From: Streptomyces cellostaticus
GTDB taxonomy: Bacteria; Actinomycetota; Actinomycetes; Streptomycetales; Streptomycetaceae
NCBI RefSeq assembly: GCF_001513965.1
Contig: NZ_KQ948015.1
Location: 458,236-522,235, forward strand
Length of the DNA: 64,000 nt
Reading direction: 5' to 3'
Shown here one piece after another: positions 51,030 through 60,827 of this stretch. A program made the translations under genes and the position numbers. Position 1 is the first letter of the stretch. Every line of letters begins with the position of its first letter. The notes under the pieces are model-generated. The model worked only from the letters and a program-made list of their open reading frames with translations. It ran no database searches and was not told where the DNA came from.

Positions 51030-52331
51030 TCAGCAGTTCCCGGTGTCCGCCTTGCCGTCGAACCGGTCGCCGAGCCAGTGCACCACGTCGCCGACCGCCT
51101 GGGCGTCACCGGTGAGGTGGTCGCCCACGTACGGCGCCCAGCGAGTGGTGATGCCGGCATCGCAGTAGGCGCGGCGGGTGGCGCTCGCCATCTGCGCGGG
51201 GATCACCTCGTCCAGCAGACCACGGTACTGGAACACCGGGAAGCCGATCTCGTAGCGGGCACCGGATCCGGGGGTGCCGACCCCGACGCCCAGCTTGTTG
51301 GCCTCGACGGCGTCGCCCCAGGTGGTGCCGTCGGAGCCGCGCAGGGCGTAGATCCGGTCGAGCGTCAGCCCGTCCTTGGTGTACTGCTCGATCCGTGCGA
51401 GCGGGAAGCGGCTCACGGTGCCGAGCGCGCACAGCGACTCGGCGTCCTTGACGGCCTTGCGGCCGCTGTCGTTGAGGAGGTCGTCGAACGGCATGTCCGG
51501 ATGGGTGACGGACAGACCGATGAACGCGTCCACCAGGAACCCGGCGAAGAACTGACCGTCGAGGTTGCTCGCCACCTGCTTGAGGTCGGCGGGGATCCCG
51601 CCGGAGGCGGCGCCGACGACCTTCAGCCCGGGGGCGTACGACCGGGCCAGCTGGGCCGCCCACAGGCTGCCCGAGCCGCCCTCCGAGTAGCCCCAGATCC
51701 CGACCCGGGCGTCGGGGCTCACCCCGGTGCCGGGCACCCGGGAGGCCGCGCGGGCCATGTCCAGGGCGGCGTGACCGGCCTCGGCCCCGGAGGCGTACGG
51801 GTGGACCTGGCCGTCCATGTAGCCCTGACCGTCCGTCGCGGCGAGGGCGTAACCGGCGTTGAGCAGCGCCGCGATGTTCGGGCCCTCGTAGGCGTCCTGG
51901 TACTGGCCCGCGAGTTGTCTGGAGAACGCGCACTGCCCGCCGATACCGAGGGTGCCGGGCACGAACGCGACCAACGGCCGCTCGCCCGGTCCGGTCCACG
52001 GCTTCTGCGGTACGACGACGGTGCCGACGACGGAGACCGGCCGGCCCCGCCCGTCGGTGGAGCCGTACTGCACCTTCCAGGCGTTCAGCGCGGGGCCGCC
52101 GATCACCATGGGCAGCGAGTCGACCTTGCGGCAGGCGACGACGGCGCCCGGTGCGGCGGTGGCGCGGTCCGGGGGCCGGTAGATGTCGGCGTCCGCGGCG
52201 GAGCACGCCTCGGGCGTCCCGGCCGCCGCGGTCACCGCCGGCGCCGCCAGCAGTCCACCGAGCAGACCCGCGGCGGCGAGCAGTGCGGCTCTCCTCGGCA
52301 GCGGCTTCCTCGACCTGTGGGAGATCACCAC
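51030..52331 (-). CDS. Secreted lipase of the LIP (secretory lipase) family
   Basis: A 433-residue extracellular alpha/beta hydrolase. The N-terminus KPLPRRAALLAAAGLLGGLLAAPAVTAAA is a signal peptide. VGIWGYSEGGSGSLWAAQ gives the nucleophile elbow G-Y-S-E-G; the catalytic Asp and His lie in LLDEVIPAQ and VGDHLTG. Paired cysteines (ACRK/QCAF and CALG/TGNC) suit an exported protein. It hydrolyses acylglycerols or related esters. The start is the first of two consecutive GTG codons. An inverted repeat upstream may bind a TetR-type regulator. Confidence 0.86.
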   Translation of the reverse strand: MVISHRSRKPLPRRAALLAAAGLLGGLLAAPAVTAAAGTPEACSAADADIYRPPDRATAAPGAVVACRKVDSLPMVIGGPALNAWKVQYGSTDGRGRPVSVVGTVVVPQKPWTGPGERPLVAFVPGTLGIGGQCAFSRQLAGQYQDAYEGPNIAALLNAGYALAATDGQGYMDGQVHPYASGAEAGHAALDMARAASRVPGTGVSPDARVGIWGYSEGGSGSLWAAQLARSYAPGLKVVGAASGGIPADLKQVASNLDGQFFAGFLVDAFIGLSVTHPDMPFDDLLNDSGRKAVKDAESLCALGTVSRFPLARIEQYTKDGLTLDRIYALRGSDGTTWGDAVEANKLGVGVGTPGSGARYEIGFPVFQYRGLLDEVIPAQMASATRRAYCDAGITTRWAPYVGDHLTGDAQAVGDVVHWLGDRFDGKADTGNC

Positions 52332-52389
52332 TTCAGAGCGTCCCTTCTGTGGGGTGAAGAGGTACGTGAAGCTGAGCAGACGGCGAGGT

Positions 52390-52401
52390 TACGGAACCGT
52401 A
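52390..52401. promoter_or_regulatory. Inverted repeat upstream of the lipase gene
   Basis: TACGG-AA-CCGTA, 59 bases before the lipase start, in an AT-richer stretch. Typical in size and symmetry for a TetR-family operator; the regulator is not identified. Confidence 0.4.
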
Positions 52402-52512
52402 GGTAAGCGCTGATAGTTAAAGGACGACGAACCGGCGGGGGGAGGGCTGTGTGCCGGTGACTAGCGTGGCGTGGCAACCGGATCGGGGCCCGGCGTCGTC
52501 CTCCCGATCACC

Positions 52513-53322
52513 ATGCCCACCACAAACCCGGCCGGTCCCCCGGCCTCCCCCGTCGGCCAGCTGCTCGATTTCACCTGGACACAGACCCGGGCCTGCGCCT
52601 TCGCCATCGCCCTGCTGTCCGGGGTGGCGGTGTCCCGCCTGCTGCCCCCGCTGCCGGTGGCCCGCTACGACCTGCTCGTCGGCTACGGCGTGCTCCTCAC
52701 GCTGCTCTTCTGGCGGCGCGGCTGGGAGAGCGGACGCGATGTCGCCGTCATCGCCGCCTGCCATGTCATCGGTCTCGCCTTCGAGCTGGTGAAGGTCTCG
52801 CTCGGCTCGTGGAGCTACCCGGAACCGGCCGTGCTGAAGTTCGCGGGCGTCCCCTTGTACGGGGGCTTCCTCTATGCGGCCGTCGGCAGCTACGTCTGCC
52901 GGGCCTGGCACCTGTTCGACCTGGAGCTGACCCGCTACCGGCCGCGGGCGACGGCCCTGGTGGCGGCCGCCGTCTACGTCAACTTCTTCAGCCACCACTG
53001 GCTGCCCGACGCCCGCTGGCCGCTGGCGGCCCTCCTCCTGGCCGTCACCGCGGGCACCTGGGTGCGCTTCACGGTGCGCGGGGTCCGGTGGCGCATGCCG
53101 CTCGCGCTGGCCTTCGCCCTGATCGGGTTCTTCCTGTGGCTGGCGGAGAACCTGGCCACCTACGTGGGCGCGTGGCGCTACCCGTACCAGCTGCACGGCT
53201 GGCAGCCCGTCGACGTCGGCAAGTTCGGCGCATGGGCCCTGCTCATCAGCGTCACCTTCGTGCTCGCAGCGCTCGGCAGAGGCAATCCGGACTCCCCGCC
53301 CGAGCCACCGCCCTCCTGCTGA
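52513..53322 (+). CDS. DUF817 family integral membrane protein
   Basis: A 269-residue protein with seven or eight membrane segments. LVKVSLGSWSYPEPAVLKFAGVPLYGGFLYAAVGSYVCRAW and WLAENLATYVGAWRYPYQ are conserved DUF817 segments as I recall them. The function of the family is unknown. ATG 52513 was preferred over GTG 52471, neither of which has a convincing ribosome-binding site. It is divergent from the lipase gene. Confidence 0.72.
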   Translation: MPTTNPAGPPASPVGQLLDFTWTQTRACAFAIALLSGVAVSRLLPPLPVARYDLLVGYGVLLTLLFWRRGWESGRDVAVIAACHVIGLAFELVKVSLGSWSYPEPAVLKFAGVPLYGGFLYAAVGSYVCRAWHLFDLELTRYRPRATALVAAAVYVNFFSHHWLPDARWPLAALLLAVTAGTWVRFTVRGVRWRMPLALAFALIGFFLWLAENLATYVGAWRYPYQLHGWQPVDVGKFGAWALLISVTFVLAALGRGNPDSPPEPPPSC

Positions 53323-53436
53323 CCGGCGGCCCGTCCTCACCGGAATCCCAGACAGCACCCCACGGATTCAAAGAGTTGCCCCGGACAAGTGGCGCACGAT
53401 GCCCGGACACCGACGGACAACTCAGGAAGGCGTGTC

Positions 53437-54978
53437 GTGGGCGTCCCGCAGATATCGAACCGGTCCGGACAGCAGGCGCGCAGCTGGTCGCGGCGGGGCC
53501 TGCTCGCCGCCCTCGGCGCCGCGCCCGCGACGGCGGCCCTGGCAGGGTGCGGCTCCTCGGCGGACGCCTCGGCCTCCGCCGGCGGCACGGGCACCGGCGC
53601 CTCGTCGTCCGCGCGGGGTGCGACGACGAAGAAGGCGACCATCGCCGTCACGCCCGCGGCCGGCACGAAAAAGGCCGGCTTCACCAGCCCCGTCGAGGTC
53701 ACCGTCACCGACGGCACGCTCGCCTCCGTCCAGGTCACGGGCAACGACGGCTCCACCCTGGCGGGCACCCTCGACTCGGCGAGGACGAAGTGGACTTCGG
53801 TCCGCAACCCCTGCTCGGGCACGAAGTACACCGTGACGGCCAAGGCGGAGGGTGCCGCCGAGGCGTCGGTGACGACCTTCACCACCCGGTCGCCCGGCGC
53901 CACGTTCGCCGGCTGCTTCACCCCCGAGGCGGACTCCACCTCCGGGGTCGGCATGCCGGTGTCGGTCAACTTCACGCACGCCGTCACCGACCGGGCCGCC
54001 GTCCAGAAGGCGATCACGGTGACCGCCGAACCGGCCGTGGAGGTGGTGGGGCACCGGTACAGCGCCACCCGGCTGGACTTCCGGCCCCGGACCTACTGGG
54101 CGCCCGGCACGAAGTACACCGTGACGGCCAACGCGGAGGGTGCCGCCGAGGCGTCGGTGACGACCTTCACCACCCGGTCGCCCGGCGCCACGTTCGCCGG
54201 CTGCTTCACCCCCGAGGCGGACTCCACCTCCGGGGTCGGCATGCCGGTGTCGGTCAACTTCACGCACGCCGTCACCGACCGGGCCGCCGTCCAGAAGGCG
54301 ATCACGGTGACCGCCGAGCCGGCCGTGGAGGTGGTGGGGCACCGGTTCAGCGCCACCCGGCTGGACTTCCGGCCCCGGACCTGTTGGGCGCCCGGCACGA
54401 AGATCACCCTGAGCCTGCGGCTGAAGGACGTCGAGGGCGCGGACGGTGTGTTCGGCATCCAGCACAAGGACGTCGGTTTCACATCGGCCGCGAGCAGATC
54501 AGCACGGTCGACCTCGCCACGAAGACGATGACGGTGCGCCGGGACGGCAAGGTGGCCGCCGCCACCCGGTCACCGGCGGCGCCTTCGGCCACACCACCTG
54601 GTCCGGGATCATGGTGATCAGCGAGCGGTTCAAGCAGACCCGGATGGAGTCGTCCACGGTGGGCCTCGGCGACGAGTACGACATCCCGGACGTGCCGCAC
54701 GCCCAGCGACTGACGGCTTCCGGCACCTTCGTGCACGGCAACTACCGGGCTTCCACCGCGGTGTTCGGACACCAGAACACCAGTCACGGCTGCATCGGCC
54801 TGCACGACACCAAGGGCGCGGGCGACAGCTCCGTGGCCGGCTGCACGTTCTACGAGTCCTCGATGCCCGGCGACGTGGTGATCGTCAGGAACTCCGGCGA
54901 GACGACCGTCGACCCGGCCAACGGGCTCAACGGGTGGAACCTGTCGTGGCCGAGTGGAAGGCAGGGAGCGCGCTCTGA
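53437..54978 (+). pseudogene. L,D-transpeptidase (YkuD) lipoprotein gene with three frameshifts
   Basis: Conceptually a lipoprotein: signal SRRGLLAALGAAPATAALAGC with a lipobox cysteine, Ig-like domains, then a YkuD domain with HGNYRASTAVFGHQNTSHG followed by the catalytic CIGL. The reading frame changes three times: near 54482 (FT/IGREQISTV), near 54578 (RDGKVAAAT/PVTGG) and near 54946 (LSW/EWKAGSAL). Each is explained by loss of one C or G and together they restore a normal C-terminus at TGA 54976-54978. The domain region also carries a 288-bp tandem duplication. Either the gene is dead or the assembly has homopolymer errors. GTG start with AGGAAGG. Confidence 0.85.
53821..54396 (+). repeat. 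288-bp tandem duplication inside the L,D-transpeptidase gene
   Basis: Two adjacent copies (53821-54108, 54109-54396) of exactly 288 bp differ at about five positions. Each encodes one 96-residue Ig-like domain, so the duplication is in frame and adds one extra domain. The near identity indicates a recent event. Confidence 0.9.
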
Positions 54979-55079
54979 CGCGCAGGCGGCTTCACCGGGT
55001 GAACTCCACCGGGAAACAAGGACTTTCTTTGTTTCAACTCTTGACGACCTCGGTGCCGGAGAGCACATTGGGCCCACTT

Positions 55080-55093
55080 TGAGAGCGCTCTCA
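55080..55093. promoter_or_regulatory. LacI-family (CebR-like) operator upstream of GH16 gene
   Basis: TGAGAGCGCTCTCA is a perfect 14-bp palindrome matching the TGGGAGCGCTCCCA-type sites of Streptomyces LacI regulators at 12 of 14 positions. It lies 42 bases before the GH16 ATG, after a TTGACG box at 55041-55046. Confidence 0.75.
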
Positions 55094-55135
55094 CACCAAC
55101 CCGCGCACCTACTCCGTACCCGAGAGGCACCCCCC

Positions 55136-56521
55136 ATGAGTGACACCTCCGGCATACCCGGACGGCGGCGAGCCGTCGTCGCCGTCCTCGCCACGCTCGG
55201 CCTGGCGGTCACCGCCGCCACGGCCGCCACCCTCCCCGCGAGCGCCTCCGCGCCCACACCCCCGTCGGGCTGGACACAGGTCTTCCTGGACGACTTCAAC
55301 GGCTCCGCGGGCTCCGGCGTCAACACGTCCAACTGGCAGTACGACACCGGGACTTCGTATCCTGGCGGCCCCGCCGACTGGGGCACCGGCGAGGTCGAGA
55401 CGATGACGTCCGGCACGAACAACGTCTCGCTCGACGGCAACGGCAACCTGCACATCACCCCGCTGCGCGACTCGGCCGGCAACTGGACCTCGGGCCGCAT
55501 CGAGACCACCCGCACCGACTTCCAGCCCCCGGCCGGCGGCAAGCTGCGCGTCGAGGCGCGGCTCCAGATGCCGAACGTCACCGGCACCGCCGCCGAGGGC
55601 TACTGGCCGGCGTTCTGGATGCTGGGCGCGCCCTACCGCGGCAACTACCAGAACTGGCCGGGCGTCGGCGAGCTGGACGTCATGGAGAACGTCCAGGGCC
55701 TGAACAAGGTCTGGGCGACGATGCACTGCGGCACGAACCCGGGCGGCCCCTGCAACGAGACCACCGGCATCGGCAACTCCACCGCGTGCCCCGGCACCAC
55801 CTGCCAGTCCGGCTTCCACACCTACACCATGGAGTGGGACCGCTCGGTGAGCCCCGAGGCGATCCGCTTCTACGTCGACGGCGTCAACTACCACACGGTC
55901 ACGGCCGGTCAGGTCGACGCAGCCACCTGGGCCAACGCCACCAGCCACGGCTTCTTCGTCATCCTGAACGTGGCGATGGGTGGCGCCTTCCCGGCCGCGT
56001 TCGGCGGCGGCCCGACCGGCGCCACCGAGTCCGGCCACCCGATGGTCGTCGACTACGTCCAGGTCCTCCAGTCGAGTGGGAGCGGTACCACTCCCCCGCC
56101 CTCCGGCAACCGGGACGCCTACAGCGCCATCCAGGCCGAGTCCTACGACAGCCAGTCCGGCGTGAGCACCGAGTCCACCACGGACACCGGCGGCGGCCAG
56201 GACCTCGGCTCTCTCGCGAACGGTGACTGGGCGCTGTACAAGGGCGTCGACTTCGGCTCCACGGCGGCCACCCAGTTCCACGCGCGGGTGGCGAGCGGTG
56301 CCGCGGGCGGCGTGAGCGGGCTGGTCGAGGTGCGTCTGGACAGCCGCAGCAACGCCCCCGTCGGCAGCTTCGCTCTGGCCGACACCGGGGGCTGGCAGAC
56401 CTGGAAGACGATCCCGGCGAACATCAGCCCGGTGACCGGCACCCACGATGTGTACCTGACCTTCACCAGCGGCCAGCCGGCCGACTTCGTGAACGTGAAC
56501 TGGTTCGACTTCGGCCACTGA
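55136..56521 (+). CDS. Secreted GH16 endo-beta-glucanase with CBM6
   Basis: A 461-residue extracellular enzyme. Residues 1-39 are a signal peptide (RRRAVVAVLATLGLAVTAATAA). The GH16 domain spans about 43-310 with the catalytic motif GELDVMENV (ExDxxE), probably a beta-1,3-glucanase. A TPPPSG linker leads to a C-terminal CBM6-like domain (AIQAESYDSQSGVSTE...NGDWALYKGVDFG...WFDFGH). Length and layout are typical. A LacI-type palindrome upstream implies repression relieved by an oligosaccharide. Confidence 0.92.
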   Translation: MSDTSGIPGRRRAVVAVLATLGLAVTAATAATLPASASAPTPPSGWTQVFLDDFNGSAGSGVNTSNWQYDTGTSYPGGPADWGTGEVETMTSGTNNVSLDGNGNLHITPLRDSAGNWTSGRIETTRTDFQPPAGGKLRVEARLQMPNVTGTAAEGYWPAFWMLGAPYRGNYQNWPGVGELDVMENVQGLNKVWATMHCGTNPGGPCNETTGIGNSTACPGTTCQSGFHTYTMEWDRSVSPEAIRFYVDGVNYHTVTAGQVDAATWANATSHGFFVILNVAMGGAFPAAFGGGPTGATESGHPMVVDYVQVLQSSGSGTTPPPSGNRDAYSAIQAESYDSQSGVSTESTTDTGGGQDLGSLANGDWALYKGVDFGSTAATQFHARVASGAAGGVSGLVEVRLDSRSNAPVGSFALADTGGWQTWKTIPANISPVTGTHDVYLTFTSGQPADFVNVNWFDFGH

Positions 56522-56540
56522 GCACCAGGCCGGGCCGCTT

Positions 56541-57443
56541 CTAACGGAGTTCCGCCCGGAACCCCACCGGCGTCTGACCGGTGTGCAGATGGAAGAACTT
56601 GGAGAAGTTCGCCGCGTCGGGGAAGCCCACGGCCGCCCCGACGCGGCCGATCGGCATGTCCGTATGGGCGAGGAGGCGCTTGGCCTCCAGGATCACCCGC
56701 TTGTCGATGAATCCCTTCGGTGTCTCGCCGGTGGCCGCACGGACGGCGCGGACGAGGGTACGGCGGGAGTAACCGAGCGCGTCGGCGTACGCGCTGACGC
56801 TGTGGTTGGCGGCGAAGCCCTGCTCCACCGCGTCCCGGAAGAGGGTGAAGGTGGTGTCCTGCTGCCGGGAGGCCTCCGCCGAGCTGGCCGCGAGATGGGC
56901 GAGGCGCAGCAGGAACGCGGTCAGGGTGTGCCGCAGGACGGCCGTGTGCAGGCTCAGCGGGAGGGTCGCGGTGTCCTCGTACTCGCGCCGCAGCTGTTCG
57001 AGGGCGGCCCGGAGTGCGGTGAGTTGGGCCGGGTCGGGGTGCAGGAGCGGCGGCAGGTCGTAGCGGTACAGGCCGGTGGCCTCGACGGTGGCACGGGGCA
57101 GGAAGCCGGGCTGCATGGTCAGGACGGTTCCGCGGTACTCGCTCGTGCGTGAGAACCGGTGGACCTGCCCGGGGCGGATCCACAGCAGGTCGCCGGCCGT
57201 GGCCCGGTACTCGGCGAAGTCGATCATGTGCCGGACGGGGCCGCCGGTGAAGAGCATGACCACATGGAAGTCGATGCGGTGGACGCGGTGCAGCGGGGCG
57301 TCGGAGTGCCAGGTGCGGTCGCTCCCCATGGGGCCGATCTGCATGCCGACGCCGCCGACGGCCAGCTCGGCCGGGAAGGGGAAGGTCCTGATCCCGTCGC
57401 CGTCCATGCCGTCGCCACCGGCTTGGGATGTTCTGTCCGCCAT
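56541..57443 (-). CDS. AraC-family transcriptional regulator with cupin-like sensor domain
   Basis: A 300-residue regulator. The N-terminal half is an AraC-type beta-barrel ligand domain (HRVHRIDFHVVMLFTGGPVRHMIDF, WIRPGQVHRFSR). The C-terminal half holds two HTH motifs (VSAYADALGYSRRTLVRAVRAATGETPKGFIDKRVILEAKRLL and IGRVGAAVGFPDAANFSKFFHLHTGQTPVGFR). It is divergent from tkt and convergent with the GH16 gene. The ligand and targets are unknown. ATG 57443 has GAAAAGAAC upstream; an internal ATG 57406 is possible. Confidence 0.87.
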   Translation of the reverse strand: MADRTSQAGGDGMDGDGIRTFPFPAELAVGGVGMQIGPMGSDRTWHSDAPLHRVHRIDFHVVMLFTGGPVRHMIDFAEYRATAGDLLWIRPGQVHRFSRTSEYRGTVLTMQPGFLPRATVEATGLYRYDLPPLLHPDPAQLTALRAALEQLRREYEDTATLPLSLHTAVLRHTLTAFLLRLAHLAASSAEASRQQDTTFTLFRDAVEQGFAANHSVSAYADALGYSRRTLVRAVRAATGETPKGFIDKRVILEAKRLLAHTDMPIGRVGAAVGFPDAANFSKFFHLHTGQTPVGFRAELR

Positions 57444-57521
57444 GTTCTTTTCGTGCCGTCCCTGTCGCGCGCTCGCTGTCCCAGATTCACCACAGGCTGA
57501 CACACCCCGACCTTCCCCCGA

Positions 57522-57540
57522 AAAAGTCAGACTTTTAAGT
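57522..57540. promoter_or_regulatory. AT-rich inverted repeats in the araC-type/tkt divergent region
   Basis: AAAAGT-CAG-ACTTTT overlaps a second short palindrome ACTT-TT-AAGT. This is the only AT-rich segment of the 146-bp divergent spacer, so a promoter or operator is likely. No clear -35/-10 pair is seen. Confidence 0.4.
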
Positions 57541-57589
57541 TTGAACGCGTCCGGCCAGCAATCACGCATTGAACGAGGACTTCTTGAAG

Positions 57590-59665
57590 ATGAGCACGCA
57601 GACACCCGACGGCTTCGAGTGGACTGACCTCGACCGGCGTGCCGTGGACACCGCCCGGCTTCTCGCGGCCGATGCCGTGCAGAAGGTCGGCAACGGCCAC
57701 CCGGGCACCGCGATGAGCCTGGCTCCTGCCGCGTACACGATCTTTCAGAAGGTGATGAGGCACGACCCGGCCGATCCGGAGTGGACCGGACGTGACCGCT
57801 TCGTCCTGTCTCCCGGTCACACCTCGCTGACCCTCTACACCCAGCTCTTCCTCGCCGGGTACGAGCTGGAGCTGGACGACCTGAAGGCGTTCCGGACCCA
57901 GGGTTCCAAGACGCCCGGTCACCCCGAGTACGGGCACACCGCCGGGGTCGAGACCACCACCGGTCCGCTCGGCCAGGGCGTCGCCAACGCCGTCGGCATG
58001 GCCATGGCCGCCCGCTACGAGCGCGGCCTGTTCGACCCCGAGGCCCCCGAGGGCACCTCCCCCTTCGACCACACCATCTGGGCGATCGTCTCCGACGGCG
58101 ACCTGGAGGAGGGCGTCTCCGCCGAGGCCTCCTCGCTCGCGGGCCACCAGAAGCTCGGCAACCTGGTCTTCCTCTACGACGACAACCACATCTCCATCGA
58201 GGGCGACACCGCGACCGCCTTCTCCGAGGACGTGCTGAAGCGCTACGAGGCCTACGGCTGGCACACCCAGCGCATCGCGCCCACCGCCGACGGCGACATC
58301 GACGCGCCCGCGCTGTACACGGCGCTGAGGGCGGCGCAGGCCGAGACCGGGCGGCCCTCGATCATCGCGATGCGCACGATCATCGCCTGGCCGGCCCCGA
58401 ACGCGCAGAACACCGAGGCCTCCCACGGCTCCGCGCTCGGCGACGACGAGATCGCCGCCACCAAGCGCGTCCTCGGCTTCGACCCGGAGCAGACCTTCGA
58501 GGTCACGGACGAGGTCCTGAAGCACACCCGCCGGGCCCTGGACCGGGGCGCCGAGGCGCACGCGGCCTGGGACAAGCGGATAGCCGAGTGGCGCGCGGGC
58601 CGGCCGGAGCGGGCGCAGCTGTTCGACCGGGTCAGCAAGGGCGAGCTGCCCGAGGGCTGGGAGGACGCCCTGCCCGTCTTCGAGGAGGGCAAGCCGGTCG
58701 CCACCCGCGCGGCCTCCGGCAAGGTGCTGCAGGCGCTCGGCCCGGTGCTCCCGGAGCTGTGGGGCGGCTCCGCCGACCTCGCCGGGTCCAACAACACCAC
58801 CATCGACAAGACCAGCTCCTTCCTGCCCGAGGGCAACCCGCTGCCCGAGGCCGACCCGTACGGCCGTACCGTCCACTTCGGCATCCGCGAGTTCTCGATG
58901 GCCGCGGAGATGAACGGCATCGCCCTGCACGGCAACACCCGCATCTACGGCGGCACCTTCCTGGTGTTCTCCGACTACATGCGCAACGCGGTGCGGATGT
59001 CGGCGCTGATGCAGCTGCCGGTGACGTACGTGTGGACGCACGACTCCATCGGTCTCGGCGAGGACGGCCCGACCCACCAGCCGGTCGAGCACCTGGCCTC
59101 GCTGCGCGCGATCCCGGGTCTGAACGTCGTCCGCCCGGCGGACGCCAACGAGACCGCGATCGTCTGGGCCGAGATCCTGAAGAGGCACGCCACCGACCCG
59201 GCCCCGCACGGGCTCGCGCTGACCCGCCAGGGCGTGCCGACGTACGCGCCCGACGAGGACGCGGCCAAGGGCGGCTACGTGCTGCGCGAGTCCTCCACCG
59301 AGACCCCGGAGGTGATCATCATCGCGACCGGCTCCGAGGTGCAGCTGGCCGTCGCCGCGCGGGAGCAGCTGGAGGCCGGGGGGATCGGTACGCGGGTGGT
59401 GTCGATGCCGTCCGTGGAGTGGTTCGAGGAGCAGCCGCGGTCCTACCGCGAGCGCGTCCTGCCGCCGTCCGTGAAGGCCCGGGTCGCGGTCGAGGCCGGC
59501 ATCGGTCTGACCTGGTACCGGTTCGTGGGCGACGCGGGACGGATCGTGTCCCTCGAACACTTCGGTGCCTCCGCCGACGCCAAGACCCTCTTCGCCGCCT
59601 TCGGCTTCACCCCCGAGAACGTCGCCGCCGCTGCCCGCGAGTCGCTGGCCGCCGCGCGCGCCTGA
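57590..59665 (+). CDS. tkt: Transketolase
   Basis: A 691-residue thiamine-diphosphate enzyme of the non-oxidative pentose phosphate pathway. [13 protein letters not shown] is the substrate-binding histidine motif, [16 protein letters not shown] and [20 protein letters not shown] the ThDP-Mg site, and [20 protein letters not shown] the pyrimidine-domain motif. Length is normal. First gene of tkt-tal-zwf-opcA-pgi, the usual Streptomyces order. ATG 57590 with GAGGACTTC upstream was chosen over a TTG 21 bases before. Confidence 0.96.
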   Translation: MSTQTPDGFEWTDLDRRAVDTARLLAADAVQKVGNGHPGTAMSLAPAAYTIFQKVMRHDPADPEWTGRDRFVLSPGHTSLTLYTQLFLAGYELELDDLKAFRTQGSKTPGHPEYGHTAGVETTTGPLGQGVANAVGMAMAARYERGLFDPEAPEGTSPFDHTIWAIVSDGDLEEGVSAEASSLAGHQKLGNLVFLYDDNHISIEGDTATAFSEDVLKRYEAYGWHTQRIAPTADGDIDAPALYTALRAAQAETGRPSIIAMRTIIAWPAPNAQNTEASHGSALGDDEIAATKRVLGFDPEQTFEVTDEVLKHTRRALDRGAEAHAAWDKRIAEWRAGRPERAQLFDRVSKGELPEGWEDALPVFEEGKPVATRAASGKVLQALGPVLPELWGGSADLAGSNNTTIDKTSSFLPEGNPLPEADPYGRTVHFGIREFSMAAEMNGIALHGNTRIYGGTFLVFSDYMRNAVRMSALMQLPVTYVWTHDSIGLGEDGPTHQPVEHLASLRAIPGLNVVRPADANETAIVWAEILKRHATDPAPHGLALTRQGVPTYAPDEDAAKGGYVLRESSTETPEVIIIATGSEVQLAVAAREQLEAGGIGTRVVSMPSVEWFEEQPRSYRERVLPPSVKARVAVEAGIGLTWYRFVGDAGRIVSLEHFGASADAKTLFAAFGFTPENVAAAARESLAAARA

Positions 59666-59684
59666 CACCGACGCGACCAGAAAG

Positions 59685-60827
59685 ATGATCACTGTGACCG
59701 AAGCAATCGCGACCCCCGGAGCCCTCGGGCGCCTCGCCGACGAAGGCGTCTCGATCTGGCTGGACGACCTGTCGCGCAAGCGGATCACCTCGGGCAGCCT
59801 GGCCGAGCTGGTGCAGAGCGGGGGCGTCGTCGGCGTCACCACCAACCCGTCGATCTTCCAGGCCGCCATCGGCTCCGGCGAGGGCTACGAGGAGCAGCTC
59901 GGGGACCTGGCCATGCGTGGTGTGACGGTGGACGAGGCGGTGCGGATGATGACGACCGCCGACGTGCGTGCAGCCGCCGATGTTCTGCATTCTGCATACA
60001 CCGCCTCCGACGGCCGTGACGGCCGTGTCTCCATCGAGGTCGACCCCCGCCTCGCCCACCGCACCGAGGCGACGGTCGCCGAGGCCAAGCAGCTGGCCTG
60101 GCTGGTCGACCGCCCCAACGTGATGATCAAGATCCCGGCGACCCGGGCGGGTCTCCCGGCGATCACCGAGGTCATCGGCCTCGGCATCAGCGTCAACGTG
60201 ACGCTGATCTTCTCCCTGGCGCGCTACCGCGAGGTCATGGCCGCCTACCTGGCCGGCCTGGAGAAGGCCCGCGAGCGGGGCCACGACCTGTCGAAGATCC
60301 ACTCCGTGGCCTCCTTCTTCGTCTCCCGCGTGGACAGCGAGATCGACAAGCGGCTGACCGTCCTCGGCACCGACGAGGCCCTCGCGCTCAAGGGCCGGGC
60401 GGCACTCGCCAACGCGCGGCTCGCCTACGAGGCGTACGAGGAGGTCTTCGCGTCGGACCGCTGGGCCGCCCTCGCCGGGGACGGGGCGAACAGGCAGCGC
60501 CCGCTGTGGGCCTCCACCGGTGTGAAGGATCCCGCCTACAAGGACACGCTGTACGTGGACGAGCTGGTCGCGCCCGGCACCGTCAACACGATGCCGGAGG
60601 CCACCTTGAAGGCCACCGCCGACCACGGCGAGATCACCGGCGACACGGTGACCGGCGGCTACGCCGAGGCCCGCGCGGACCTCGCCGCCGTCGAGCGGCT
60701 CGGCATCTCCTACGACGAGGTCGTCCAGCAGCTGGAGGACGAGGGCGTCGCCAAGTTCGAGACGGCCTGGCAGGACCTGCTGGACGCCGTCACCAAGTCC
60801 CTGGACAGCAAGGGAGTTGACGCGTGA
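59685..60827 (+). CDS. tal: Transaldolase
   Basis: A 380-residue transaldolase of the long actinobacterial type. [13 protein letters not shown] is the N-terminal signature, and [16 protein letters not shown] carries the Schiff-base lysine. [16 protein letters not shown] and [16 protein letters not shown] complete the active-site barrel. It follows tkt by 19 bases and overlaps zwf (GTGA). It exchanges three-carbon units between sedoheptulose-7-phosphate and glyceraldehyde-3-phosphate. Confidence 0.96.
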   Translation: MITVTEAIATPGALGRLADEGVSIWLDDLSRKRITSGSLAELVQSGGVVGVTTNPSIFQAAIGSGEGYEEQLGDLAMRGVTVDEAVRMMTTADVRAAADVLHSAYTASDGRDGRVSIEVDPRLAHRTEATVAEAKQLAWLVDRPNVMIKIPATRAGLPAITEVIGLGISVNVTLIFSLARYREVMAAYLAGLEKARERGHDLSKIHSVASFFVSRVDSEIDKRLTVLGTDEALALKGRAALANARLAYEAYEEVFASDRWAALAGDGANRQRPLWASTGVKDPAYKDTLYVDELVAPGTVNTMPEATLKATADHGEITGDTVTGGYAEARADLAAVERLGISYDEVVQQLEDEGVAKFETAWQDLLDAVTKSLDSKGVDA

